A stretch of 64,000 bases of DNA from Typhlomys cinereus (taxonomy: Eukaryota; Chordata; Mammalia; Rodentia; Platacanthomyidae). The notes under the pieces were generated by a model. It searched no databases, was not told the DNA's origin, and saw only the letters and a list, made by a program, of their open reading frames with translations. The DNA lies in NCBI GenBank assembly GCA_023101885.1, contig JALPQD010000293.1, positions 911,861 to 975,860 on the forward strand, given 5' to 3'. Both the position numbers and the translations under genes were made by a program. Of this stretch, positions 1-13,215 are shown in pieces (the stretch's first letter is position 1; each line of letters opens with the position of its first letter).

Positions 1-1638
1 CAGCACATGAAACCATGACTTGGGAGAGAAGACAAAATATCAGCACTAGTTCTCTGGGTTTCCAGCCAGCATAACAATTAATCTCCACGAAAGAAGCAAA
101 AGCCGGGGATCTACCCAAACTGAGACCACACAGCAGTAAGGAGCTGCTGGGAGGTTATTTTGTGGGTTTCTGATGATCCATTGCTTTGGGTTGTTATGAC
201 TTTAAGAATAATGGGTTAGTCCAACCCAGAAATGGAATTAGGTTTTAAAGAAAAACACAACACTGGCAAAAATCAGATCTCCATTGGAGAAGGAGTAGGA
301 CCAAGAAATGAAAATGTAGCTCTTATGGAAGGCGCTTGGCTGTGTGGAGCTGACAGGCTCACTGAATAATGAGGGCTTTCTTCAAATGAGCCTGGCAAAG
401 AAACTCTTTCCAGGGCTACATGTTATCTCAGGGCCCATTTGCCTGCAACTGAGGTACTATTACCATCGAATATGGATGTAATATGGTCACATGATGCCGG
501 TGTATTTCTATTTCTAGAAAGATAGTGAGAGGAAGTTCTCCCATGTAATCATGCCAGCATAGCTTACTGTAGGAGGGAAGGGTGGTTTTATTTTACTCCT
601 GGAGCTGAGCAAACAAAGTTGAAAAGAAAAAAAAAAAAAGCCTGTGAGTGAAAGATGGGAGCAGCCGCTCCAACATCAGGAAACACTACCTCTTGTGTTT
701 TAACGATTTTTGCCAGTTTTACTTAAGTTTGGCTCCTCAGAAACATGTGTCTATTAATGTGCTTCTGTTCGATAGAGTCCCCAAGTGAAGCATGCAGAAC
801 TGCTTCAAATAAGGGAAGATTTCAGATTAAGCTTGCAATCCCACTTGATTGTCTAGGCATTCAAGGCATGAGAAGGTAGCAATCAGATCCACAGATACTT
901 ATTAACAGGTCTTGCTTGGCTGCAGAGAGAGATCAGGGAAGCCAGGTATTCCACAGTACCCACTCTGAGAGAAGTAGTCACCTCTGGGATTGACATGTTC
1001 TGGAAATGCCATCTTCATATGTGTCATGTGAAATTTCTCCCAATTCCACTTAAGACCAACCAGGCCAGAAGGTGGTTGAATTTCACAAGAAATGAATGTT
1101 CTGCTCTCTCAATCATATTGTTCTGATATTTGTCCCATAAGGACAAAATCTCTAAATAAATCCAAGACTGACTTTTATTTGAAAAGAGCAAGTGTAGTTG
1201 TGTGTCCAAGAACTTCAGTCATAGAGCAATAAATTCTAGCACCCTGTTTTGTCCAGACAGCAGAGCCTGTGAAGGACAAAGGAAGGTTGATATCTGCAAG
1301 ATCTACAGAAGACAGAGTTTTTATTGCAGTTCTGTGTGGTTCTAACACAACATTACTGTGCATGGCCTGCTGATCAAACACCAATTATTTTTCTAATCGC
1401 TTCACACTAGGATGGCAGATTCCTCTCCCATTGTGTGATTTTTCTGAAACTTCCCCAACTTGGTAGACTCCCTGTAGGCTACAGCCTTCAATCTGAGAGT
1501 CTTACACATTAGTTTCTCCATTTAAAGTAAAAGTTAGAAAATTGAAGTCACTGACAAAACCTCACCCACAACCTCTTCTGTATTGCCTGCAAGTGAAGAA
1601 TATTTGATATGTTTAAAAGGTTGGAAAGAAGTCAAAAC
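1..1638. other. unassigned non-coding sequence
   Basis: I see no gene, RNA gene or recognisable repeat here beyond a short A-run near 627-640. The open frames (about 60-70 codons, minus strand) have no family resemblance. Age and origin cannot be judged by eye. Confidence 0.5.
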
Positions 1639-1773
1639 AAGAAAATCATTTTGTAGGGCTGGAGAGATGGCTCAGGGGTTGTGACTCTGTCTCACAAGCA
1701 GAAGGTTCTGAGTTCGGATCCCAGATCCCATGTTAAAAAAAAAGAAAAGAAAAAAAAAAGAAAATCATTTTGT
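1639..1773 (+). mobile_element. short tRNA-derived SINE (head-only form) with 16-bp TSD
   Basis: The element (about 1655-1757) opens with the B2/B3-type head GGGCTGGAGAGATGGCTCAG, which includes the pol III A box. A B-box-like GAGTTCGGATCCC follows at about 1709-1721, and the element then runs directly into an A-rich tail. It is bracketed by AAGAAAATCATTTTGT at 1639-1654 and again at 1758-1773, a perfect 16-bp target-site duplication. Other copies of the family in the window continue about 150 bp past this point, so this is a head-only form. The clean TSD argues for L1-machinery retroposition, fairly recent. Confidence 0.9.
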
Positions 1774-2698
1774 GACAAATGAAAACAGCATCAATTAGAA
1801 CACAAAATATCCACAAATAAAATCATATTTACCTATTTGTACACTGTCGAGGATGAGGTTTATATTTGTAAACAGAGGTAACAATTGTGACAGAAATCTA
1901 CAGACCAAAAGCCGTTAGAAATTGAAAGCATCATTGGCTATTTTTGGCATTTAACAAGTTCCAAAATATGTTACCATCAACACAAGACATCTGGACCACC
2001 CATTCTAGCCATTGGTCAAAACTAATCAGGCAAGTCCACTTGCCCCAACTAAGGAAAACATGCAAGAACTCCATGACTAACTCAGGCAATAAACTGCTAA
2101 AAGGTATCAGGGCATGTTCTTCAAAGAAATCACTTTAGAGTTCATTGTGAGGAATCTGCCAATCCTCAAACATACTGGGAGTGTACCCTTGACCTTGTCT
2201 TCAGAACCTTCTTTTAATATTTTTAAAATAGCTTCAGTGATGCTAAATTTGGATCCATTTAACTTGAGCTTGATTCATATTTCTATCTTAAGTTATATAG
2301 AACTGTAGTTAGTGGAGAAAAGAGAAGAACACATAGCTTTTAATACAATGTGACCTCAACAAGTATTAGTAAAATAATTTAATCTGGTTCAATATAAAGT
2401 TAGGATTTTGAAAGCCAAGGAAATAAAAACCCTACAGAAAACACACAAAACCATCTATCATCAATGTCCCCCAGGTTGCCTACAATGATTTTTTGTTTCT
2501 TCACTTGGTGCTCACATATTTCTGGCTTGCAAATTTTCATATGGTTCACCTCCAACTCTAAGTTTGTGCCCTCTCCTATACCTCATTTATTTGGTATAAG
2601 TCATTTTGACACCTGGTTGCTCACTTCATACATCTCTTCTACTGTCACATATTTTCTCCGTCTCTCTTTCAAATTCTAATCAATGCATTTAAGCAACT
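1774..2698. other. unassigned non-coding sequence
   Basis: AT-rich sequence. I see no convincing gene or repeat. The short open frames show no recognisable motif. Confidence 0.45.
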
Positions 2699-2740
2699 TA
2701 AATATATATATATATATGCATATACACACACACACAATCA
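2699..2740. repeat. (TA)n/(CA)n microsatellite
   Basis: A run of TA dinucleotides passes into CA dinucleotides (ending near 2736). It is a simple compound microsatellite. Confidence 0.9.
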
Positions 2741-3140
2741 CATACACGCATGCATATATGCAATGCATGGTATCCATGAGAAAGACAAAGATAGAAATCC
2801 TGAGGAAAGAAAGAGAATAATAAGGGTCTATGTTATAAAAGAATTTCACCTGATTGGATTTGTTGTTCTGAAACAAACTAGAACTTCTCTCAAGGAATAT
2901 GACATAATAGAATGATCAATGGAGAAAACAGTAATGTTATTAGAGAAATATATAAGAATATACTAACAGAAATCTACATGACAGAGGTACCCTAGATAGT
3001 GTTCTCTATCTAGTAGAGAAAATAACATGATTACTTGCTATGATATCCCAAGTCATGTAGCTAAGTTACAGTACTTATTATGGTTGCCTGTGTAGCTAAA
3101 TGAAAGATTTACTGTTTTCATACATCACTCCCAGGGATCC

Positions 3141-3243
3141 AAACAGATACCTCTTGTGAAATCTGAACAAGATTTAAACAGGTATCTCCTATGAATCTGA
3201 GCAAGACATAAAAAGGTATGTCTTATGATATCTGAGCAAGCCC
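3141..3243. repeat. three-copy minisatellite, unit 34-35 bp
   Basis: Three imperfect tandem units run from 3141, 3176 and 3210. Each has the pattern AAACAGRTAYCTC.. followed by ATCTGARCAAG. Differences are mostly transitions, so the tandem array is old. No coding sense is visible. Confidence 0.8.
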
Positions 3244-5637
3244 TTGTTCAATAGAATGGAACTGCTTCCTTGTGCATTTAATAACTAGGCTCTAAGTTGA
3301 AAGTCTGATTTGAACAGTGCAGACTGTGTATATGTTTCTAAGTGTTTTTCTAAAGGTCAAAAGTTATAGGTAACCCAAGGACAAAGCTCACCAGGAATCT
3401 TTGATAAATTCATGAATTCATAAGCATATCCATTTTAGATTTAGGAAGTGAAATAAAGTGGGTACAAATGGATTAACTTCAAAGACTTAGGGAAAATGAA
3501 ATAGCCTACATTACCAGACAACTTCTTGTACAGAAAATACACGTTATCTCCAATTCTTTTTTTAAGGGAATTCCCAATCCTTCCACTACCTTTATCTGTT
3601 CTTTCCACTACAAATTATCTGTTTATGATATCTAAAATAGGAAACGCAGCCATCTTATAGATTTATAATACTCCATGATCACCAAATAATAACTTATTTA
3701 TTCACATATTATTAAACAAGCATTTCTCAAATGTTAAGAACTAAAGAGAAGTTGGATCTGATACTATCTTCTCATAAATTCATTGTGAAGAAGAAACATC
3801 AAAACAGATAATACAACAAAAGAGCTGCAGATCAGAAAAGACAGTCACTTGTGGGAAGGAGGTGGAATTTATGAAGAATTTTCTGGGGGAGAAATGTATC
3901 TGAGGTAAACTTAAAAGATATTTCCAGAATTGTTGGGACAGGCTTGTCTATGTGTTTGATGACTAACAGGACCCTTTATCCAAAGGAGCAGCAGACACTG
4001 GGCTAATGAATTCATTTTATTGTGAAAGAGACCTTTCTTATAATATTAAATCATTTTGGAAAGATTTACGTCTCAGACATACTTAGGCAAAACCTTGTTG
4101 TTAGCAACTAGTATAGGAGGAGATAGTATTTGTCCAGCCTTCACTATGGGTTTAGAATGTTTAAGATTAGAATTACATGAATCATAGGAAATCACCCCTG
4201 TGTGCTATTTTGAAAGAGTGAATTGTATATATTTCTTACAGTTTACTTTCTATTTTCTTGTTCTTCATTGTGTTCGCTGCTTCCCATACCTTCTCTTTCA
4301 CCCTCTTCTCAAGTGCTAGATTGTTAATTTGTTTTGTAAATTTTGAACTTTAAAAATTACATCTGTCACTCAAATAGCAATGTCTCAAATGCACACTTCA
4401 ATTAAAAGAAATCAAGCAAGTTTGAATAAATCAATTAAAATATACTTCTAGTTCTACAAATATAACTTGATGTGAGTTTTTAACAATGAAAGATTGCTAG
4501 TGAATATAATTTATATTTTTAAATGTTTCTTATAACCAATATTAGACCACAATGAAATTAAATAGTGGTTTCAGAGAAAAAAGTTTACTATTTCAGTTGC
4601 ATAGCTAAAAAGATGACTAATGAAATAAATTTGAATTTGCACAATAATATTCAGTCTTTTACTGTCAAATAGTTCTCACACAAGTTTCTGAAATTTGTTC
4701 TATTCTGTCATTACTTAACTTACCAAATTCCAAACCAGTCTTTTGAGGGGTTTGTAGGCTGATAACTTCTAAACCAATGTAACAAACATAACCAGAAAGG
4801 TCAATGAAGAAGAAAAGCTCATGTCTGAAGACAGAGCACATCAGTCAGTAGACACAAGAGACTATCTCACCAAACCACAATGTAGATCACTTCACAAGAC
4901 AGAATAAATGAAAAACGTTTTTATTGTACTGCAAAAAATTGAGACATGGGACAAATCCTGTCACGTGTAAAACCTCACTAGTTTATCACAGTAGTGTCCC
5001 TGAAAATCACCCTGAGGTTATGTAAATAGCATTGCACTTTTAAATCTGCTTTAATTACCAGCAAATATAGAATTATTTCTTTCCAAAAGCAGATGCGAAA
5101 ATTAGGTGAATTTTCTCAATGGACGCAGCACTTCCAGACCTACTCTGCTGTCACTTTGTGAGTAGATGAATGGAATGCTTAGGTCTTATACATACTTGAC
5201 ATGCAATCATCTCAGATAAATTACAGACTGATTACATTTAATTACAGAATCACTGTATTCATCCAGTATTTATTCTTAGTCTTTGTCACTCATTCATCTG
5301 ACTGGCGACACAAAGAAGGAGAGCGTATGAGGGGAGCTAATCCTTCCAGTGTGACTGACTTCACACAATTGCTACAAGAGCTGTGCATTATAATTTCTTT
5401 GATGATGATGGACCATTGGGTCCATCTGAGTTATCAGTTTTTCTATGGATATCAATAAGAGCTTGTCATTTGGATATCTACAAATTTCCTTTTCATGGAG
5501 CTATCCTATACTACAGGAAAATTATCTAGCATGCAGATATGTTAATTTACATGGTCTGGAATCTGCATATATCCGATGTCACATTGTGCCCCATAAATAT
5601 GCTTCATTAAAATCAATTAAATAATTTTAGGAGAATC
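3244..5637. other. unassigned sequence, possible L2 relic near 3.70-3.96 kb
   Basis: Mostly featureless AT-rich DNA. Around 3700-3960 the order of a few phrases faintly resembles an L2 3' region (a stretch like a start of sequence ending in aacaagcatt, then a purine-rich middle), but I cannot align it with confidence. No gene is supported. Confidence 0.3.
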
Positions 5638-5752
5638 AAGTAGGGCATGGTAATGAATGTCTTGGTTGATAAAGGCAGAAGTGATCATAAACTCAAGGCA
5701 AATGTGGGCTACATAATGAGCCTCCGCCTTGCTATGCAAAACCAAAAAGATA
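5638..5752 (+). mobile_element. old B1-like (7SL-derived) SINE
   Basis: The stretch begins with TAGGGCATGGTAATGAATG and continues through an AAGGCAGAAG block and CTCAAGGCAAATGTGGGCTACATAATGAG to an A-rich end. This matches the order of the B1 consensus (GGGCATGGTGG, AGGCAGAGG, GGCCAGCCTGGTCTACATAGTGAG), with deletions and substitutions. It is a diverged copy in plus orientation; subfamily cannot be assigned. Confidence 0.65.
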
Positions 5753-8700
5753 TGTAAATAGATAAACAAGTAAATGAAAACAAGTCAAGAGACACTCTTG
5801 ATGATACTTAGGCAATATGCAACTAAATGTTCTTGGTATACCTGACTATGATACAGTAAAGGAATTAAATCTCTAAAGTGAAATTTTAATAAGATGCTAG
5901 CTATTCACAGAAGAGGAGGGTTAATTTTCGCTTATGCTGTTGATCAAGAATTTCTAAAAGCAACAATTTTCAATTCTAAAGCATTCAATTTTCAATATAA
6001 ATTTTCAATTTATAATGGTATAATAACAAACAAAGCAGGACTAGATGAAATGGAAAGAAAACGCTTGGCATGTCTCAGGAATTCACATTCCAAAGTGATT
6101 TCTGGCTAGTTTCCTCCTAACTGTCCAGTTTCTTAAAGCACTTCTCAACTCTTAAGCCTTTCTTACCACACTTAATTTTAACATGAATGCTATAATCAAT
6201 AAAAGTAGGTGAATTCGAAATGGAACTAAGTCAAAGATAAGGTCTGTAAGTGGCAAAGTTACATAGCAAATGCCAGAGAACACTGAGGGGCTCTCTAAGT
6301 TACTTTTTTCAAGGTTCCAATGTCTCCGACATTGTCTCTGAAAAAATATATAACTTTCAAGACTGACCAGGAAGCAAAAGGATTAAAAAAGTTGACAAAA
6401 TGGAATAGAAATATAAATAGCCCAAGATCTGACACATCACATCCTCCCCTGACTTTTAAAGCCTAGGCAAAACTATTCTACAGGCTAAGATGACTCAGTC
6501 TGTAATCCTGAACATGTCCCATAAATGGGAAATCCTAAGGAAATTGTGTAACAACTTTGTGGAAACCCAAACAAGTAAGTAAGTGAATTGCTAGACTTTT
6601 CCAGTATCTCCCTAAAGTTAAGAATTTCTTTATAGATAAAGCTAAATCAACTAAGTGTCCAAAGAAGCAGAGCGACAAAAAAGATATTTCATTTACCACT
6701 TCATTTATTCTCAAGAAAAGCAAGCATTTCTGAGTGGCCCCTCAGACCTAGCTTCCAAATTTCTGTTGTAATCATTTGTAATCATTTGTTACATAATCTA
6801 TTTACAAGGCCTTACTCTGCATGCAGTGTCTTCAGAATGGATGTAGCCTCATTGTCTGTGACTATATTTCTTACCTCTTGGAAAATTCTTAAAGCTGATT
6901 TTTTTTTATGATTAAGAGGCACATCTGCTGCAAACCCCAAGTCACTCAAACTTTCCTTTTGAAGTGAACATTTATTTCAGATAATACATGCTCTCTACGG
7001 GTAGCTGTCCACTTTTCAAATGTAATGATTCTGTCTTCTGCAGATATGAAATTTTCAAAAGATATTGGCATAATGCAGGAGAAAATGCCATCCTTTCATT
7101 ATATTCAAAATTGATCTGACCCCTGAGCTAGCACTTTTGGGAACTGGGCTACACAATCATGCAGACACTATCAGGAAATGGCTGATTTGTGGGTTTATTT
7201 TATATATATTTCACACTCTGGCTCTGTAGAATTGCATTGTCCTCCTTTTCAAATATGTTTCCAAAGTCGGAAAGGTAGCTGTGGCAAGAGAGCTGCATTT
7301 GGACAACAGTAGAGTAATGTCAAGGGCTCTGTGGTTTTAATGACAATATACTAGGTAGACATTTATTTTGCATCTGCATCCTGTTCTCCCCAGTAGAATT
7401 TTGAGGAGTGCAGTTCTCATTTACTTGCTGAACAAGGGAAAGCTAAAGGTGATTTTAAGATCTAATCATTTTCCAATGTGAAAAAATAAAATCTGACATT
7501 TAAATTTCAAACTTCAAAACTGTTTACAATTCTTTATTTATACAATGAGTTTAGTAAATCTATGTTGTTTTTTTACCATTTAGTAGCTATTTAGTAACAC
7601 ATTTTTATTGTTATTTTAATATAGATATAATATTCAAAAGAAAGTGTGAACAATAAGCCTTTATTTTGACTTGAACTTCTTAATCAGATCATTCTCTTTT
7701 TCCAAAAAGTTGAAGGAAACAATGTGATAGTCTATACATCCAAATAAAGCAATAAATAGAAAGGTCCAATGAAGCCTTCTGATATTTATTGTTCTTCTTC
7801 TTTCAAAATGGCTGTTTTAAATAAAACCTATTTCTTTGGCTAACAGTTTATAATTTTTTAACCCTTTGCAAACAAATGTAAGGCTTTGAAAATTGGTACT
7901 TAAGGAATACAGAGTTTAATACCAGGTCTCAAAGAACTATTAACGTGATTATAGAATAGTGAACAAACCCTCCTTGCTGATTCTTAGAAAGGATCCTGCC
8001 AAATGGACATTTGGGAAGATTTTAAACCATGTAGTCTTGAATATGAAATACAAGAATAAAAAAGGGTAAGAAATAACCCTGATTTGAAAAGAAGATGAAG
8101 ATAGAGTAATATAAAAATAATAATAGCTTTTCTTTGAATAGTTGGCTAACAGATATTCATAAGTTGAAGAACAATCAGAAAAAGCTAAGAAAATTTACAA
8201 AATGGCTCTTGGTTTTCAAGTTAAAAGCTATCATTCAAAAATTTAGACACAGATTAAATAGTTTAAGACTATTTTGACCAAAAAGGTGGCAGAAATAGCT
8301 TAGTGTTGAGCCACGGTGTGGCTTCATACCAGTCATGTTGTTCTACTACATATTCAAGTGATTGGATAAGGACTCCACATCACTGTCTAATAGCTCTAGA
8401 TAGGAAATCCGTCTCTATGCTCCCTCCTGACTGTCCTTCTAATAAGCTTTCTCCTCTGCCTCCCTGATAACATGCAGCCTGAGCTTCCTATGTCATTCAG
8501 CATCAAGTCTCCCTTGTGTTCAAGCTGGTCCTTGTGACTACAGTGCACCCATGAATGCGAGCAGAGACCGTATGCTCTTCAGTCAGTATGTTAGTCACGT
8601 CCATGATGGAGGATCCAATATTCCCCCTTTCCTATGGGAGCAACCAGATTGGACCAAGATGATGAATAAAACCCCATAGAGTTACAAGAACAAAAATGAT

Positions 8701-11700
8701 GACTCTTATAAGAGAAAATTCATCAGCCTTTATCACCTGTGGAGGAATATGTACAATAACACCAAAGACATTGCAGCACTTAATGTAAACCAGTAAATAT
8801 TCTAGGTTCTTTTAGTATATTCACTCATTCATCCTATCTGTGCTATAATTTAACTTGCTATGTATATGTAGCACTATTTATAAGTAAAAAATTTGTTTGC
8901 TAAGGGTTCATGTGGTCTATCTAGGTAGGACTTGGAACTAAGCTGTATGACTTCAACATCCCTTATACTCAATCATATTGTTCAGCATGATGTGATACAC
9001 TTAAAATAATAGAAATATTGGTTTAAAAATTTTAAAAGTAATCCATTTTTGAAAGTTATTTACTGAGGATAACCTAACATGGGTGGACATGTTAACACAA
9101 TTGCTGATTTTCCTCTTCTACAATGGAAAAGAAATCACTTTAAATGACAAGCAAAGTGTAGAACACTCATCATGCTTAGTCCTTAGCATTTCTGAAAATA
9201 CCCTGGCATGTCATCTATTCCTAAATAAAAGCTTGCTAGGCAGCACTGGAACACTAAAGAATGGCAATGGACACAGATGTTTAACGGGTAAATCAAGGTG
9301 AACAGAACATTGTCTGTGAGCTTGTATTAGTTGCATGCCTTGTAAGGACCAAAGATCAAGTGTTTCATAATATTAAAATAGCTATAAACATGAGTGAGAC
9401 AATATTCCCCTTAAGCAATACAAGATCTTGTTCAATACAAGATCTTCAGCAAGATCTCTTTTATATGTTCTGTTAATACTACAGAACTCTAATAATTGGG
9501 AATTGAGTATAATAACTGGGAGTAATACTGGGAAAACCCATAATTTTATTTTGTTTTATTTATATATATTTTCTTTTTTGTATTTCTGTGACAAAAATTT
9601 CTTCAGATATTTTTTAATCCACAAGTATCAATGATTCAAGCCCTATAAATTTTATTGCAAATATTCCACCTTTCAGTTGCTAAAAAATGAATAATCATTT
9701 ACTTTACTCGAGTTTAATTATGGCTTCAGAATTGAACCAAGAGCAATAGTATTTTATGTATTCATTAAATAATGAATAATTTAAGTAATTAACACATAAT
9801 GGAAGCAAATGACCATGTATTCAATACAGATTCTTTTTGTCACTCATCTTTATTGACAGTAACAGATTACAAAGTCAAGAATGTTTTGATTGAAAATTAA
9901 TTATTCAAGCCAGTTCTATTAAGTAACTTGTGTTCTCAGTTCTCTAATTTAAAAAGTAAATTGTTAGCTCAGAACTTATATTAATATTAACTTTAAACTC
10001 TTTTATAACAGTGGTATGCTTGAATAAACATTATTCCAGATGCAACTAACCTTTGTTTCTGGACACATGGTTACCAATTCAGTGGCTGGAAATATCTTTT
10101 ATTATAGTAGTTTCAAGAGCACCCTTTCCTCTGGAAGCCTAAAATATTTAACGCATTTACAAGTATTCATAAATTGTGTTTGAATGAATTTTAAATGGAA
10201 GAGAGAAAAATAATTGAAAATATTTGTTGCTTTGAGGAATATATCTGCATTAATTTACTTGCCATAATTTACTAGACAACTCATTTGCCCATCTGTCCAT
10301 CCATCCAAAGAAGATACACATTTCATTTGTAAAGAGCTAAAATATTGGTTAAAGATAATATTTAGAGACAAAGCCTGTGAACTCAGTTTGTCTAGACCAA
10401 CACCCATAGACAAAAAATAGTAATTTATCTTCTAGAGTTCTTAGAGAATTCTGAGATACTTCTAGAGCATGTAAAATTCCTTCCCAACAATCAGAATTAT
10501 TAATTAGTAGTCTGTGTGTTCACTGTCAAAAAAAATCATGACCATGCATATATTGCAGTGAATATTTCCAGAAGAATGTTCTCTGAAACTGTTTTTAACA
10601 AATATGTTTCATCTTTACGCTCTGCTCTTCTTAGCCAACTTAAGACATTATCATGCATTAATCACAATGCTTCTATCAAGCCAAAGTGTATCCATGATTG
10701 GTTATCCTTCTGAACAAGAGCACTTTGAAATTGAACCTTAAACAAATTAAACCTTAAACATATGGTCCTTTGTAGACATTCTATACAAGTTCTCGTGTGC
10801 TGTTGGGTAAGTAATAAAAGCTTTTGATAATTAAATTATTCCATAAAATCTATATCAAGTCAGGATATTGGATGGCATCATGATTTTGTTGTTAAAGCAT
10901 AAAGCCAAGATTACTGATTTCTAGATTCTTTGTATGAAATTAGGTTAAAAATTATATTTCCACTTCTTTTCCTTTTTATGACATATTCTGTTTTGGTACA
11001 TCGGTGGAATGTGTTCAACCTCTTTTCTGTATTTGCAAATGTGACACTATCAAGCATACATCAGCAGAGCCTTCTGATTAAAATGAATCACAAATCATAA
11101 TCTAGTAAGATTTTGTCTACACAGCTTTTGAACATATAGTATTTTCTAGATCATAACAGTAACACAAACACACATAACTTTTCCCAATTAGCTGACAGTA
11201 TTGACGTGAAAGATTGCAACTGCAGAGCTATTAAGATATAGCAAAAAAAGATGTGGCCTTTAGAGAAGACTGGTAACATTCATAATACGGAAACTGAAAA
11301 GTGTGTTTTTCTATTATCTGTTTTAGACAGAATGTTTTTCTGACCTATAACAGTTAAATACATTTTCAGTCCAACCTTAAGAGAGAGTTAACCCCAGAAT
11401 TGCTGAATGCTCTACGTATTAATTTTTTTCAATAGAATTCAATAGAGATCAAGGACAAATTGGTCCATTAAAATAAGAAAAAAAAGTTGAAAGCACTAAA
11501 AATATTCTTGGTTCTCTAGAGATTTGACCTACCTGTGGTTATGCAGGAATAGAAAATATTTCAGAAATTGAAAGAAACTGCTAGTAGAAGTGAGGACCTA
11601 AGTATGTATAAAACTTATTATATTTACATACAATGAATCCAAAATCATCAGGAGCCAACTGAGACTCTTTTAGCACTGTATTCAGATTTCTGTACTCTTT

Positions 11701-11985
11701 GCATCTGGTAATATATATAGAGAAATGTCCAAAATTCCTACTTGAGCCCTAGAGAAAAACATTTCACAGAACCAAATAAAGCCTATTTTCTGTATCTCTT
11801 TAAATTTCTCTCTCTTTCTATTATCTGTGTGCCTCAAGAGCAGGCTCTGTGTAGGGTTTTGTGAAATGGAAAATACCTACCTCAGAATTCAGGCCAATTG
11901 TATTTAATATTTTACAAGACAAAATTAAAATGTTTCCACACTACAGCTACGGACATACCAGGAAAGACTTTTTTATGTAATATTA
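5753..11985. other. 6-kb stretch without recognisable gene or repeat
   Basis: AT-rich intergenic or intronic sequence. The longest open frames are about 60-72 codons and carry no motif. Small direct duplications occur, for example GTAATCATTT twice at about 6769-6788 and CAATACAAGATCTT twice at about 9417-9446. Diverged ancient repeats may be hidden here that cannot be recognised without consensus alignment. Confidence 0.4.
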
Positions 11986-12178
11986 TTGTTCTTGTGTGTG
12001 TGTGTGTGTGCATGCGTGTATGTTTGGTGTCTGTATGTGCATGACACAACACACATGTGGATGTCACAGGACAAATCTGTGGAGTTGGTACTCTTCTTCC
12101 ACCTTTATGTGGGTTCTGGGATTGAGTTCAGATTATCAGGCTTGCATGGCAAGCGCTTTTACCCACTGAGAACGATTT
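11986..12178 (-). mobile_element. B3-like tRNA-derived SINE, minus strand
   Basis: A (GT)n run near 11994-12010 begins the stretch, which continues with the phrases GGACAAATCTGTGGAG, CTTCTTCCACCTTTATGTGGG, TTCTGGGATTGAGTTCAG and TTGCATGGCAAGCGCTTTTACCCACTGAGA. In reverse complement this is a B3/B2-type SINE whose head is at the right end and whose (CA)n tail is at the left. It is diverged. Confidence 0.8.
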
Positions 12179-12850
12179 AAATCTAATTTCAGATGTAGAA
12201 ATTTGTTTCTTTTTTGAATACTAAAATATTCTGCTTGAAAAGTTTAAGCAAAGAGTCAAACTGTAGTAAATATGATTGACAACTCTTAAAAGTCATTCTA
12301 CAATTATATATGAAATATACTGAGCTATTGTGTAACAATCTTATTCCCAATATGCTTGTGCAATTCCAGTGATAACCCAATGGTTAGTATTTATTAAACA
12401 ATACAATAACAACACACCATGGGCAAGTAAAATTCTTTTCAATAATTTGGAATTTAAATGACAAATCCAGCCCAATAGATTACAAGCTTTTTAAACTCCA
12501 ACAGAGCCATTAATATTAAATAAAAATGCCAAAATATCCTTTCTCACAAAATTAATTTCTAGCAAATGAGAAGTTGATTACTTACAATCATGGATCTTAA
12601 TCTTATGAAAAATCCTATTTGTGATTTGAATTTTTCAGTATTGCAAAATCTAAACTTTTTTTCCAGGAAACTAAAGACAAAGAGACTCCTTTGACTGAAA
12701 AGAAAAGTCTCTACTTCTCTTCTTTTCTCCCATGCCAGCATGGACTCTCAGAAAATAGATTTTTTACTTCTTTCATGGTTAAAGTGACCCTACCTTGAAT
12801 CTTCCTAGGTAGATTGGTCCCACCCACTGCTATATTCTAAAATGCAGCAG
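12179..12850. other. unassigned non-coding sequence
   Basis: No feature recognised. The minus-strand open frames of about 60 codons look like chance. Confidence 0.45.
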
Positions 12851-13050
12851 CCTAGGTTGAAGAGATGGATCAGAAAGATGACCTCCCAAGCAGTTTGTAT
12901 CCCTAATCCCTCATGAAAAGGCCAGGCAGAAATGGCAGGGGCTTGTACTTCCTGTCCTGGAAAGCAGAGCTGTAGAAATTCCCAACAAAGCAAAGAGAAG
13001 GATTCCCCGAGTCACCCTTGGGCCACCACAGGCATACACAGTGCCTTGTA

Positions 13051-13093
<43 letters not shown>

Positions 13094-13178
13094 ACACATA
13101 CATGCACACCTGCACACACATACACACACAAACATGCACACATGGACACATGTAGATACACACAAACACACACGTGCA

Positions 13179-13215
<37 letters not shown>
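12851..13215 (+). mobile_element. full-length tRNA-derived SINE with two (CA)n tracts
   Basis: The head is degraded (TTGAAGAGATGGATCAG at 12857). The body parallels the other copies in order: GGCTTGTACTTCCTGTCCTGG, a middle region with AAATTCCCAACA, then GAGTCACCCTTGGGCCACCACAGG and CATACACAGTGCC. The tail is a (CA)n run at about 13054-13090, a variant ACATGCACAC stretch, and a second (CA)n run to about 13214. The long frames reading CVCVC or THTHT on either strand are artefacts of the dinucleotide repeat. Confidence 0.8.

Noticed and set aside
1655..1757. Functional tRNA gene
   Set aside because: A and B boxes are present but the sequence has no tRNA cloverleaf and ends in a poly(A) tail with a TSD; it is a SINE.
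3141..3243. CRISPR-like array
   Set aside because: Units are adjacent without unique spacers; it is a minisatellite in a mammalian genome.
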